Shown: positions 8,307-15,547 of the stretch, in pieces
Numbering within the stretch: position 1 is the stretch's first letter
Layout of the letters: each line of letters starts with the position of its first letter
NCBI GenBank assembly: GCA_031179215.1
Contig: JAPSIA010000006.1
Span: 1 to 49,933, forward strand
DNA length: 49,933 nt
From: Agrococcus sp.
GTDB taxonomy: Bacteria > Actinomycetota > Actinomycetes > Actinomycetales > Microbacteriaceae
Direction of reading: 5' to 3'
The notes under the pieces: generated by a model
What the model was told of the DNA's origin: nothing
The model's database searches: none
What the model saw: the letters and a program-made list of their open reading frames with translations, nothing else
Translations under genes and position numbers: made by a program

Positions 8307-9231
8307 TCGACGTGCGGGATGGCGAATCGCGGTGGGCGCAACGGCTGCGGCAGTGTGCGCGGCGCTCGCGGGGTGCTCGTCGGGCGCCTCGCCGGGCGGC
8401 GCCGCCGAGGGCGACGAGCGGCCGCTCGTGCTCGCGACCTTCACCGTGATCGCCGACCTCGCGCGCGAGGTGGCCGGCGACGCCGCGCGCGTCGAGTCGC
8501 TCACGCGCGTCGGCGTCGAGGTGCACGACTACGAGCCGACCCCTGGCGACCTCGTGCGCACCGAGGGCGCCGACCTCGTCGTCGCGAACGGCATGGGCAT
8601 CGACGACTGGCTGCTCGCGCTCGTCGAGCGCACCGACGCGCCGCGCGTCGTGCTGGGCGAGGCCGTCGAGCCCATCGCGATCGAGACGGGCCACTACGCC
8701 GGGGAGCCGAACGCGCACGCGTGGGTCTCGCCCGCAGAGGGCGCCCGCTACGTCGAGGCCCTGCGGCTCGCGCTCGGCGAGCTCGTGCCCGAGGAGCGCG
8801 ACGCGATCGACGCGCGCGCCGCGGCACTGACGGGGGAGCTCGAGCGGCTCGGCGACCGGATGCGCGCCGGGGTCGCGGCGCTCCCGAGCGAGCACCGCGT
8901 GCTCGTCACGTGCGAGGGCGCCTTCAGCTACCTCGCGCGCGACGCGGGCCTCGCGGAGGCGAGCCTGTGGCCCGTCAACGCGGGCGGCCAGGGCACGCCG
9001 CAGTCGATCGCCCGGGTCGCCGAGGTCGTCGAGCGCACCCGCGTGCCCACGATCTTCTGCGAGTCGACGACGCATCCCGGCACGCAGCAGCAGATCGCGC
9101 GCACCGCGGGCGCGCGCTTCGACGGCAGCCTGCACGTCGACTCGCTCTCGCCGCCGGGCGGCCCCGCGCCCACCTACATCGCGCTCCTCGAGCACGACAT
9201 CGAGGCGACCCTGGAAGGGCTGGGCGCATGA
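8296..9231 (+). CDS. Metal (Mn/Zn) ABC transporter, substrate-binding lipoprotein
   Basis: A 311-residue cluster A-I metal-binding protein. Signal peptide with lipobox LAGC (Cys about 27), then VLATFTVIADLAREVAGD. Expected metal ligands: His in GVEVHDYEPTPGDL, His in EPNAHAWVSP, Glu in the CEGAFSYLARDAGL region and the Asp at SLHVDSL. A histidine-rich loop, typical of dedicated zinc proteins, is missing, which fits manganese or iron better. The ATG at 8296 lies inside a 20-bp palindrome. The stop overlaps the ATPase start (ATGA). First gene of a four-gene operon with its regulator. Confidence 0.9.
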   Translation: MPKLRRAGWRIAVGATAAAVCAALAGCSSGASPGGAAEGDERPLVLATFTVIADLAREVAGDAARVESLTRVGVEVHDYEPTPGDLVRTEGADLVVANGMGIDDWLLALVERTDAPRVVLGEAVEPIAIETGHYAGEPNAHAWVSPAEGARYVEALRLALGELVPEERDAIDARAAALTGELERLGDRMRAGVAALPSEHRVLVTCEGAFSYLARDAGLAEASLWPVNAGGQGTPQSIARVAEVVERTRVPTIFCESTTHPGTQQQIARTAGARFDGSLHVDSLSPPGGPAPTYIALLEHDIEATLEGLGA

Positions 9232-10022
9232 GCGGCGCCGACGCGCTCGAGCGGATGCGCGACCCGAGCGCGCACGACGCGATCGTCGCCGAGGGCCTCG
9301 GCGTGCACTACGGCGAGGTGCGCGCGCTCGCCGACGTGACCGTGCGCATCCGCGCGGGCGAGATCACGGGCCTCGTGGGCGTCAACGGCTCGGGGAAGTC
9401 GTCGATGCTCGCCGCCGTGCTCGAGCGCGTGCCGCACACGGGCTCCGTCCGCATCCTGGGCCGCTCGCCCGCGCAGGCGCGACGCGCGGGGCTCGTCGCC
9501 TCGGTGCCGCAAGCGGAGGCCGTCGACTGGGACTTCCCCGTCACCGTGCGCGACGTCGTCACGACCGGCCGCTACGGGCGCATGGGGCTGCTGCGCATCC
9601 CTCGCCCGGCCGATCGCGCCGCCGTCGCCGAGGCGCTCGAGCTCCTCGGGCTCGCGCACCTCGCCGACCGGCAGATCGGCGAGCTCTCGGGCGGGCAGCG
9701 CAAGCGGGCCTTCGTCGCGCGCGCGATCGCGCAGGATGCCGAGCTGCTGCTGCTCGACGAGCCCTTCGCGGGCGTCGACCGCTCGAGCGAGGCGGCGATC
9801 GTCGAGGTGCTGCAGGGCCTTCGCGAGCGCGCCCGCAGCGTCGTCATCGTGCACCACGACCTCTCGGGCGTCGCCGAGCTCGTCGACCGCGTGCTGCTGC
9901 TCCAGCGCGGCAGGCTCCTCCACCACGGGCCGCCCGCCGAGACGCTCACCCCCGAGCGCATCGCCGAGGCCTTCGGCGCGGGCCGCGCGAGCGGGCGCGT
10001 CGATCGAGCGGGGGAGGCGTGA
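9228..10022 (+). CDS. Metal ABC transporter, ATP-binding protein
   Basis: A 264-residue ABC ATPase of the MntB/ZnuC type. Walker A GVNGSGKSSML, Q-loop VASVPQAEAVDWDFP (the DWDFP segment is characteristic of manganese/iron importers such as MntB/SitB), signature LSGGQRKRAFVARAI, Walker B LLLLDEPFAGVD and the switch IVHHDL. About 20 extra residues precede the ABC domain. Its ATG overlaps the stop of the binding protein and its stop abuts the permease start. Confidence 0.92.
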   Translation: MSGADALERMRDPSAHDAIVAEGLGVHYGEVRALADVTVRIRAGEITGLVGVNGSGKSSMLAAVLERVPHTGSVRILGRSPAQARRAGLVASVPQAEAVDWDFPVTVRDVVTTGRYGRMGLLRIPRPADRAAVAEALELLGLAHLADRQIGELSGGQRKRAFVARAIAQDAELLLLDEPFAGVDRSSEAAIVEVLQGLRERARSVVIVHHDLSGVAELVDRVLLLQRGRLLHHGPPAETLTPERIAEAFGAGRASGRVDRAGEA

Positions 10023-10894
10023 TGGATGCGACGCTCCTCGACGCGCTCACCGCGCCGTTCGCCTACGGCTTCATGCAGCGCGCGATGCTCGTGACGCTCG
10101 TCGCCTCGATCGCGTGCGCGCTGCTGTCGACGTGGCTCGTGCAGATGGGCTGGTCGCTCATGGGCGACGCGGTCTCGCACGCCGTGCTGCCCGGCGTCGC
10201 GATCGCCTACATCCTCGGGCTGCCGTTCGCGCTCGGCGCGGCGGCGTTCGGCATCGGCGCCGTCGCGCTCATCGGCGGCGTGCGCGCCGCCACGCGCATC
10301 AAGGCCGATGCCGCGATCGGGGTCGTCTTCACGACCCTGTTCGCGCTCGGGCTCGTGATCGTGTCGGTGACGCCGTCCGACACCGACCTGCAGCACATCC
10401 TCTTCGGCAACGTGCTCGGCGTCTCGGACGCCGACATCGCGCAAGTGCTCATCGTCGGGGGCATCGTGTGCGTCGCGCTGCTCGTGCTGCGCCGCGACCT
10501 CACGCTCGTCGCGTTCGACCCCGGTCACGCCCACGCGATCGGCTTGCGCCCGCGCCTCCTGCACGCGGTGCTGCTCGGCGCGCTCGCGCTGACCGTCGTG
10601 ACCGCGCTGCAGGCCGTCGGCATCATCCTCGTCGTCGCGATGCTCGTCATCCCCGGCGCGACGGCAGCGCTCATCGCCGTGCGGTGGGATGCGCTGCTGG
10701 CGTGGTCGGTCGGCATCACGGTCGTCGCGGCGCTCGCGGGGCTCATGGCCGCCTTCTGGCTCGACATCTCCCCGGGCGGCGCCGTGGTGCTCACGCAAGG
10801 CCTCGCGTTCGGGCTAGCGTTGCTCTTCGGGCCCCGCCGGGGCCTCGCGATGCGCTGGTCGAGAGCGAGGCGGCATGCACTCCACGGCGGCTGA
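10022..10894 (+). CDS. Metal ABC transporter, permease
   Basis: A 290-residue ABC-3 family permease with about eight hydrophobic segments. Conserved blocks: PFAYGFMQRAMLVTLVAS, GDAVSHAVLPGVAIAYILG, IKADAAIGVVFTTLFALGLV and the C-terminal MLVIPGATAALIA. GGAGG lies 4 nt before the ATG at 10022; a GTG directly before it (10019) is an alternative. The 3' end overlaps the regulator gene by 20 bp, so transporter and regulator are coupled. Confidence 0.9.
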   Translation: MDATLLDALTAPFAYGFMQRAMLVTLVASIACALLSTWLVQMGWSLMGDAVSHAVLPGVAIAYILGLPFALGAAAFGIGAVALIGGVRAATRIKADAAIGVVFTTLFALGLVIVSVTPSDTDLQHILFGNVLGVSDADIAQVLIVGGIVCVALLVLRRDLTLVAFDPGHAHAIGLRPRLLHAVLLGALALTVVTALQAVGIILVVAMLVIPGATAALIAVRWDALLAWSVGITVVAALAGLMAAFWLDISPGGAVVLTQGLAFGLALLFGPRRGLAMRWSRARRHALHGG

Positions 10895-11528
10895 GGACTA
10901 CGTCAAGGCCATCTACCACCACACCGAGTGGCAGCCGGAGCCCGTGACCCCCTCCCAGCTCGCGGCCCGGCTGGGCCTCGCGAACTCGACCGTCACCGAG
11001 ATGGTGAAGAAGCTCGCCGCCGCGGGCCTCGTGCACCACCGCCCCTACGGCGCGATCGAGCTCACGCGCGAGGGCGCGGCGCTCGCGGTGCGGCAGGTGC
11101 GGCGCCACCGCGTGGTCGAGACGTGGCTCGTCGAGCGCCACGGCTACGACTGGGACGAGGTGCACGACGAGGCCGAGGTGCTCGAGCACGCGATGAGCGA
11201 CCGGCTGCTCGACTCGATCGCCCGCTCGCTCGGCGACCCCGTGCGCGACCCGCACGGCGACCCGATCCCCGCCGCCGACGGCACGGTCGTGCGGCCGGAC
11301 GCGGTGCTGCTCGCCGACGCCGAGGCCGGCCACGAGGGCGCGGTCGTGCGCATCTCGGACGAGGATCCCGCGATGCTCCGGTTCCTCGCGGAGGCGGGCG
11401 TCGCGCTCGACGCGGCGCTGACGGTGCTCGGCCAGAAGCCCTACTCGGGCTCCATCCAGGTGCGCACCGCCGCGGGCGAGGTGGACCTGGGACCGGACGT
11501 CGCGCGAGCCGTCTGGCTCGCCGCGTAG
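10875..11528 (+). CDS. mntR: DtxR-family metal-dependent repressor, manganese type
   Basis: A 217-residue repressor with winged helix (VTPSQLAARLGLANSTVTEMVKKLAAAGLVHH, about residues 24-55), dimerisation/metal domain and a C-terminal FeoA/SH3-like domain (about 145-217). Metal ligands align with DtxR/MntR: Asp8 (Met10 in DtxR), His78, Glu82, His97, Glu101 (Cys102 in DtxR), Glu104 and His105. Asp in place of Met and Glu in place of Cys are the substitutions known to favour manganese over iron in MntR. Position 11 is Lys where B. subtilis MntR has Glu. It sits last in the transporter operon and probably binds the palindrome at 8287. Confidence 0.88.
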   Translation: MHSTAAEDYVKAIYHHTEWQPEPVTPSQLAARLGLANSTVTEMVKKLAAAGLVHHRPYGAIELTREGAALAVRQVRRHRVVETWLVERHGYDWDEVHDEAEVLEHAMSDRLLDSIARSLGDPVRDPHGDPIPAADGTVVRPDAVLLADAEAGHEGAVVRISDEDPAMLRFLAEAGVALDAALTVLGQKPYSGSIQVRTAAGEVDLGPDVARAVWLAA

Positions 11529-11633
11529 CAGCGCGCGCCGCGTCGGTGTCGAGCGGCTCGCGTGGGCCGCGCGGGGCGCGGAGCGGCTCGCGTGCGTTGC
11601 GCAGCAGCGCGCGCCGCGTCGGCGCCGAGCGGC
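11527..11633. repeat. Short direct repeats between mntR and the DedA gene
   Basis: A 31-bp unit beginning AGCAGCGCGCGCCGCGTCGG occurs at 11527-11557 and 11603-11633 with two differences. GAGCGGCTCGCGTG is also repeated at 11551 and 11581. The gap (11529-11649) holds no gene and lies between convergent genes; no clear terminator hairpin. Confidence 0.5.
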
Positions 11634-11649
11634 GCTCGCGCGCCGCGGG

Positions 11650-12372
11650 TCAGCGCTCGATGCCGAGGTCGTTCGTGCCCGAGAGGTCGAGCGTCTCGAC
11701 GGGCCCCGCGGACGTGCCCTCGCGGATCTCGCGCTCGACCTCGCGCCGCGACTGGATCGCGTGCCACACGATCGCGACGATCGCGATCGCGACGACGCCG
11801 ATGAGCACGAGATCGATGTACTGCGTGACGAAGTCGGCGACGCCCGGGATGTGCGCGACGCCCCAGCCCAGCAGCGGCAGCCCCGCGCCCCACAGGAGGC
11901 CGCCGATGATGTCGAGGCGGAAGAACAGCGGCCACGGCATCCGGCCCACGCCCGCCGCGACGGGCATGAAGGTGCGCACGATGCCGATGAACCTCGCGAT
12001 GATGACGGCGGCGGCGCCGTAGCGCAGGAAGAAGCGGTTCGTGCGCTCGACCGTGCGGTGCGAGAACAGGCCGGAGGAGCGCCGCTGGAAGATCGGGGGC
12101 CCGGCCTTCTTGCCGATCCAGTAGCCGAGCTGATCGCCCGCGATCGCGCACGCGGCGATGCAGAGCATGACGAGCCAGACCGGCTGGTGGATGACGCCCG
12201 TGAACGAGAGCACGCCCGCGATCACGAGGAGCGTGTCGCCGGGCAGCAGGAAGCCCACGAGCAGGCCCGTCTCGATGAAGACGATCGCGCAGACGACGAG
12301 CAGCGCCCACGCGCCGGCGCTCGTGATGAGCCCCTCGATGTCGATCAGGAACTCTGCAGAGAGCGGTGGCAC
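11650..12372 (-). CDS. DedA family membrane protein
   Basis: A 240-residue DedA/SNARE-associated (VTT) family integral membrane protein; members flip or transport lipids such as undecaprenyl phosphate. Visible motifs: ETGLLVGFLLPGDTLLVIAG, GDQLGYWIGKKAGPPIF, F-x-R-x-G segment FFLRYGAAAVIIARFIGIVRTFMPVAAG (with the conserved Arg pair) and GLLWGAGLPLLGW. Four or five hydrophobic stretches. I chose the GTG at 12372, preceded by GAAGGAG at 7 nt. The exact substrate is unknown. Confidence 0.88.
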   Translation of the reverse strand: MPPLSAEFLIDIEGLITSAGAWALLVVCAIVFIETGLLVGFLLPGDTLLVIAGVLSFTGVIHQPVWLVMLCIAACAIAGDQLGYWIGKKAGPPIFQRRSSGLFSHRTVERTNRFFLRYGAAAVIIARFIGIVRTFMPVAAGVGRMPWPLFFRLDIIGGLLWGAGLPLLGWGVAHIPGVADFVTQYIDLVLIGVVAIAIVAIVWHAIQSRREVEREIREGTSAGPVETLDLSGTNDLGIER

Positions 12373-12401
12373 GCGGGGGCTCCTTCGCGTCGGGCATCGA
12401 G

Positions 12402-12484
12402 TGCGGGAGAGGGGACTTGAACCCCTACGCCACGAGGGCACAGGAACCTAAATCCTGCGTGTCTGCCAATTCCACCACTCCCGC
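12402..12484 (-). tRNA. tRNA-Leu (anticodon UAG)
   Basis: Acceptor stem GCGGGAG/CTCCCGC, discriminator A, anticodon arm CAGGA-TTTAGGT-TCCTG with anticodon TAG, long variable arm (class II) and T arm GGGG-TTCAAGT-CCCC. The 3' CCA is not encoded. It reads CUN leucine codons. Confidence 0.97.
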
Positions 12485-12541
12485 GTGGTGGGTCTCAGCG
12501 TAGCGGGGCGGCGGATGCGCAGGCGCCGCTCGGGATCGTCT

Positions 12542-12554
12542 GCGACAGTGTCGC
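12542..12554. promoter_or_regulatory. Small inverted repeat before the SDR start
   Basis: GCGACA-G-TGTCGC ends one base before the ATG at 12556. A similar element stands directly before the ATG at 14795. It may be an operator, or a coincidence of the -10 region. Confidence 0.25.
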
Positions 12555-12555
12555 C

Positions 12556-13356
12556 ATGGACATGCGCGCTCTCGTCACCGGCGCGACGGCCGGCCTCGGC
12601 GCGGAGCTCGCGCGCCAGCTCGCCGCCGACGGCTTCTCCCTCGTGCTCGTCGCTCGCGACGAGGCCCGGCTGCGCGCGGTCGCGGCCTCCCTGCCCGTGG
12701 AGACCGAGGTGCTCGCCGCCGACCTCACCGTGCCCGAGGAGCTCGAGCAGGTCGCGGCGCGCCTCGCCGACCGATCGCGCCCGATCGACGTGCTCGTCAA
12801 CAACGCCGGCACCGGCATCCTCGCCGACTTCCACGTCTCGGGCATCGACGAGGAGCGGCGACTGCTCGACCTGCTCGTGTGGGCGCCCATGCGGCTCGCG
12901 CACGCGGCGCTGCCGGGCATGCTCGAGCGCGGCCGCGGCGGCATCCTCACGGTCGCGAGCATGGCGGGGCGCATGCCGGCCGGCACGTACTCGGCCGCGA
13001 AGTCGCACGCGATCACCTTCTCGCGCTCGATCGCCGCGCGGTACCGCCGCGACGGCATCCGGGCGACGGCGCTCCTGCCCGGCTTCCTCAAGACCGAGTT
13101 CCACGAGCGGCTCGGCATCGACCGCTCCGGGATGCCGGAGATCGTGTGGGCGAGCGTCGAGGCGAGCGCGCGCGAGGGACTGCGCGGCCTGCGCAAGGGG
13201 CGGCCGGTGGTCATCAGCGACTGGCGCTACCGGCTCTCGGGGCCGTTCGTGCCGCTCATCCCCGACCGCCTCATGGGCGGCTGGAGCATGGCCCGGCTCG
13301 ATCGGCGCGACGGCGAGGGGCGGCTCGAGCCGACGAGCGACGCGAACGCGAGCTGA
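12556..13356 (+). CDS. Short-chain dehydrogenase/reductase
   Basis: A 266-residue SDR with Rossmann fold. Cofactor motif TGATAGLG near the N-terminus, followed by ARDEAR where the Arg suggests NADP(H) preference; structural motif NNAGTG; catalytic Ser in VASMAG and YxxxK as YSAAK. The C-terminal ~50 residues (PLIPDRLMGGWSMARLDRR) are hydrophobic then basic, as in SDRs thought to be membrane-linked. Substrate unknown. It is followed by a hydroxyacyl-CoA dehydrogenase gene on the same strand after 80 bp. Confidence 0.85.
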   Translation: MDMRALVTGATAGLGAELARQLAADGFSLVLVARDEARLRAVAASLPVETEVLAADLTVPEELEQVAARLADRSRPIDVLVNNAGTGILADFHVSGIDEERRLLDLLVWAPMRLAHAALPGMLERGRGGILTVASMAGRMPAGTYSAAKSHAITFSRSIAARYRRDGIRATALLPGFLKTEFHERLGIDRSGMPEIVWASVEASAREGLRGLRKGRPVVISDWRYRLSGPFVPLIPDRLMGGWSMARLDRRDGEGRLEPTSDANAS

Positions 13357-13436
13357 TCGGCGACGCCGATCGCGGCGCTGCACAGCGCTGTGGCATCGTC
13401 GGAGGCGACCGGCGCCGGCCGGACCGGGAGGCTGCT

Positions 13437-14285
13437 GTGGTGGAGACGATCGCCGTGCTCGGCGCGGGCATCATGGGCGCGGGCATCGCCCGAGTCTTCG
13501 GACGCGCGGGACTCGACGTGCGCGTCTTCGACGTGCGCGCCGAGGCGGCGGCCACCGCGGCCGAGTCGGCCGGCGGGAGCGCGCACAGCAGCGTCGCGGC
13601 CGCGGTCGACGGCGCGACGATCGTGCTCGAGGCCGCGCCCGAGCGGCTCGAGCTCAAGCGCGACCTCATCGCGGTCGTCGAGGCGGCCAATGCCGAGGCG
13701 CTCATCGCCTCGAACACCTCCTCGATCGCGGCGGACGCCCTCGCGGCGGGCATGCGCGAGCCGGAGCGGCTCGTCATCGCCCACTTCTTCAACCCCGCCG
13801 ACACGGTGCCGCTCGTCGAGGTCGTGCCCGGGCCCGCCACGCCGCGAGCGTCGGTCGATCGCATGGTCGCGCTGCTCGAGGCGTGCGGCAAGACCGCCGT
13901 GCCGCTGGCGCAGCAGGTCGAGGGCTTCATCGCCAACCGGCTGCAGGCCGCGCTCTACCGCGAGGCGATGCACCTCGTCGAGCTCGGCGTCGCGACGCCC
14001 GAGCAGGTCGACCTCGCGGTCACGGCAGGGCTCGGTCCGCGATGGGCGCTCGCGGGACCGTTCGAGGTCATGGACCTCGGCGGGCTCGACGTCTGGACGA
14101 GCGTCGCCGACCACCTCTTCCCGACGCTCGGCGACGCATCCGCAGCCCCCGCGATGCTGCGGGAGCGCGCCGAGCGCGGCGACCTCGGGGCGAAGACCGG
14201 CGCGGGCTTCCTGCCGCGGGAGGCGGACGCAAGCGCGCGCTTCGCCGCGCGGCTGCGGGCGCTGCTCGCCGCGCGCTCGCGCTGA
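13437..14285 (+). CDS. 3-hydroxyacyl-CoA dehydrogenase family protein
   Basis: A 282-residue NAD-dependent dehydrogenase. N-terminal VLGAGIMGAGIARVF is the dinucleotide motif; catalytic regions are IASNTSSIAADAL (Ser/Asn) and VIAHFFNPADTVPLVEVVPG (the H-F-x-N-P block of beta-hydroxyacyl-CoA dehydrogenases); the C-terminal domain has VEGFIANRLQAALYREAM and KTGAGFLP. No hydratase domain is attached. The GTG at 13437 is preceded by GGGAGG; the next codon is also GTG and is an equally good start. Beta-oxidation or a related 3-hydroxyacid oxidation is likely. Confidence 0.85.
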   Translation: MVETIAVLGAGIMGAGIARVFGRAGLDVRVFDVRAEAAATAAESAGGSAHSSVAAAVDGATIVLEAAPERLELKRDLIAVVEAANAEALIASNTSSIAADALAAGMREPERLVIAHFFNPADTVPLVEVVPGPATPRASVDRMVALLEACGKTAVPLAQQVEGFIANRLQAALYREAMHLVELGVATPEQVDLAVTAGLGPRWALAGPFEVMDLGGLDVWTSVADHLFPTLGDASAAPAMLRERAERGDLGAKTGAGFLPREADASARFAARLRALLAARSR

Positions 14286-14344
14286 CGCCGAGGCTCCCTG
14301 GATCCGCGCCCCGCCGAGCCGAGCCGAGCGCGCCGCGCTGCGCA

Positions 14345-14392
14345 GCCGCTGCTGCCCAGAGCCGCTGCTGCCCGGTGCCGCTGCTGCCCGGA
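14345..14392. repeat. Three tandem copies of a 16-bp unit
   Basis: GCCGCTGCTGCCCAGA, GCCGCTGCTGCCCGGT and GCCGCTGCTGCCCGGA follow each other without gaps. They run into the first palindromic element. Confidence 0.8.
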
Positions 14393-14460
14393 GTTGCGGT
14401 CGCTGAGCGGCGACACGGCCGCGCATCGCGCCCGTGCGGCCGCTGAGCGACCACTGCTCC
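14390..14460. repeat. 71-bp palindromic element, copy A
   Basis: Outer arms GGAGTTGCGGTCGCTGAGCG and the complement of the right end (reads GGAGCAGTGGTCGCTCAGCG) pair with few mismatches around a core GACACGGCCGCGCATCGCGC. It is the same length and shares the core with copy B. Confidence 0.7.
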
Positions 14461-14537
14461 GGCGCCGCGGGCACGGGCCGCCGGATCCGTCCGGCGTCGT
14501 CGCGTCGGCGCTGCGGGTGCCTCGTCCGCGGTTGCCC

Positions 14538-14608
14538 GGAGCGGTGGTTGCGCAGCGGCGACACGGCCGCGCATCGCGCCCGTGCGGCCGCTCAGCGACC
14601 ACCGCTCC
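14538..14608. repeat. 71-bp palindromic element, copy B
   Basis: Arms GGAGCGGTGGTTGCGCAGCG and (complement of right end) GGAGCGGTGGTCGCTGAGCG differ at three positions. The central ~45 bp matches copy A almost exactly. The layout resembles REP/BIME-type dispersed palindromes. Confidence 0.7.
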
Positions 14609-14779
14609 GGCGCACCTCCGGTAAGCACCTCCCTGCCCTCGCGTCGTGTCAGCTCCGTGTACCGCGTCGTGTCACCTCCGCGAACCCACTGCGCCCCCCC
14701 TCCGTGCCCCGCCCCGTGCCGCCGCCCCTGCCCGCGCAGCTCGCTCGCGGCGTCCGCCCTGGCGCACCCAGGGCGCACG

Positions 14780-14795
14780 TGCGACCGTGGTCGCA
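14780..14795. promoter_or_regulatory. Palindrome TGCGACC-GT-GGTCGCA abutting a start codon
   Basis: Perfect 7-bp arms around a 2-bp centre; the last base is the A of the ATG at 14795. It is placed like the metal operator at 8287, so it is a candidate operator for the flavodoxin-like gene. Confidence 0.35.
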
Positions 14796-15499
14796 TGAGC
14801 GAACCCCTCCGCGCCGTCTACTTCAACGGCACGCTGACGCCCTCGCCCAGCGAGAGCCACACCGAGCTGCTGATCGAGGCGAGCGCCGACATCCTGCGGC
14901 AGCAGGGCGTGCAGGTCGACGTCGTGCGCGCCGTCGACCACGTCATCGCGCCGGGCGTGCAGCCCGACATGACCGAGCACGGCGCGAGCGAGGACGCGTG
15001 GCCGGCGCTGTGGGAGCTCGTGCTGCGCGCCGACATCATCGTGCTCGCGACACCCATCTGGCTCGGCAACCTCTCGAGCGTCATGCGGCGCGTGATCGAG
15101 CGGCTCTACGCGCACTCGGGCGAGCTCAACGACGCCGGGCAGTCGATCTTCTACGGCAAGGTCGGCGGCGCGATCGTCGGCGGCAACGAGGACGGCATGA
15201 AGCACGTCTCGGCCGAGCTCGTCTACGCGCTGCAGCACCTCGGCTGCGTCATCCCGCCGCAGGCCGACGCCGGCTGGGTCGGCGAGGCGGGCCCCGGACC
15301 GAGCTATGGCGACGAGCTCGACGACGGCTCGCGCGCTGGCTTCGACAACGAGTTCACGAAGCGGAACCTCACGATCATGGCGTGGAACCTGCTGCACATG
15401 GCGCGCATGCTGCGGGGCGGGATCCCGAGCGAGGGCAACGACCGCAACGCGTGGGAGCGCGGCAGCCGCTTCGGCTTCCACAACCCCGAGTACCGGTAG
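14795..15499 (+). CDS. Flavodoxin-like NAD(P)H-dependent reductase
   Basis: A 234-residue flavodoxin-fold protein (NADPH-dependent FMN reductase/WrbA-like group). The FMN phosphate loop is FNGTLTPSPSESHTELL, replacing the usual S-x-R-x-x-S; the second FMN loop is VLATPIWLGNLSSVMRRVIERL; the third GKVGGAIVGGNEDGMKHV. The C-terminal ~40 residues include LLHMARMLRGG. It probably binds FMN and reduces quinones or iron; the substrate is not identifiable. The ATG at 14795 is used; upstream in-frame sequence lies in the repeat gap. Confidence 0.82.
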   Translation: MSEPLRAVYFNGTLTPSPSESHTELLIEASADILRQQGVQVDVVRAVDHVIAPGVQPDMTEHGASEDAWPALWELVLRADIIVLATPIWLGNLSSVMRRVIERLYAHSGELNDAGQSIFYGKVGGAIVGGNEDGMKHVSAELVYALQHLGCVIPPQADAGWVGEAGPGPSYGDELDDGSRAGFDNEFTKRNLTIMAWNLLHMARMLRGGIPSEGNDRNAWERGSRFGFHNPEYR

Positions 15500-15547
15500 C
15501 GCCGCCGGGTCTGGCGCGTGCGCGCCGGGAGCGGGCAGGATGCCCTC

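Larger units (their letters stand above)
14286..14794. other. 509-bp gene-free, repeat-filled gap
   Basis: I see no convincing gene. The gap holds three copies of a 16-bp tandem unit (14345-14392), two related 71-bp palindromic elements (14390-14460, 14538-14608), a 17-bp direct repeat GCGTCGTGTCAGCTCCG (14641 and 14664, one difference), a C-rich tract (about 14690-14750) and a small palindrome next to the following start codon. Open frames across it in several phases are a by-product of high GC. Confidence 0.6.

Noticed and set aside
12448-13383. Minus-strand frame over the tRNA and the SDR gene
   Set aside because: Its N-terminus is the translated tRNA-Leu gene and the rest is antisense to a well-supported dehydrogenase.
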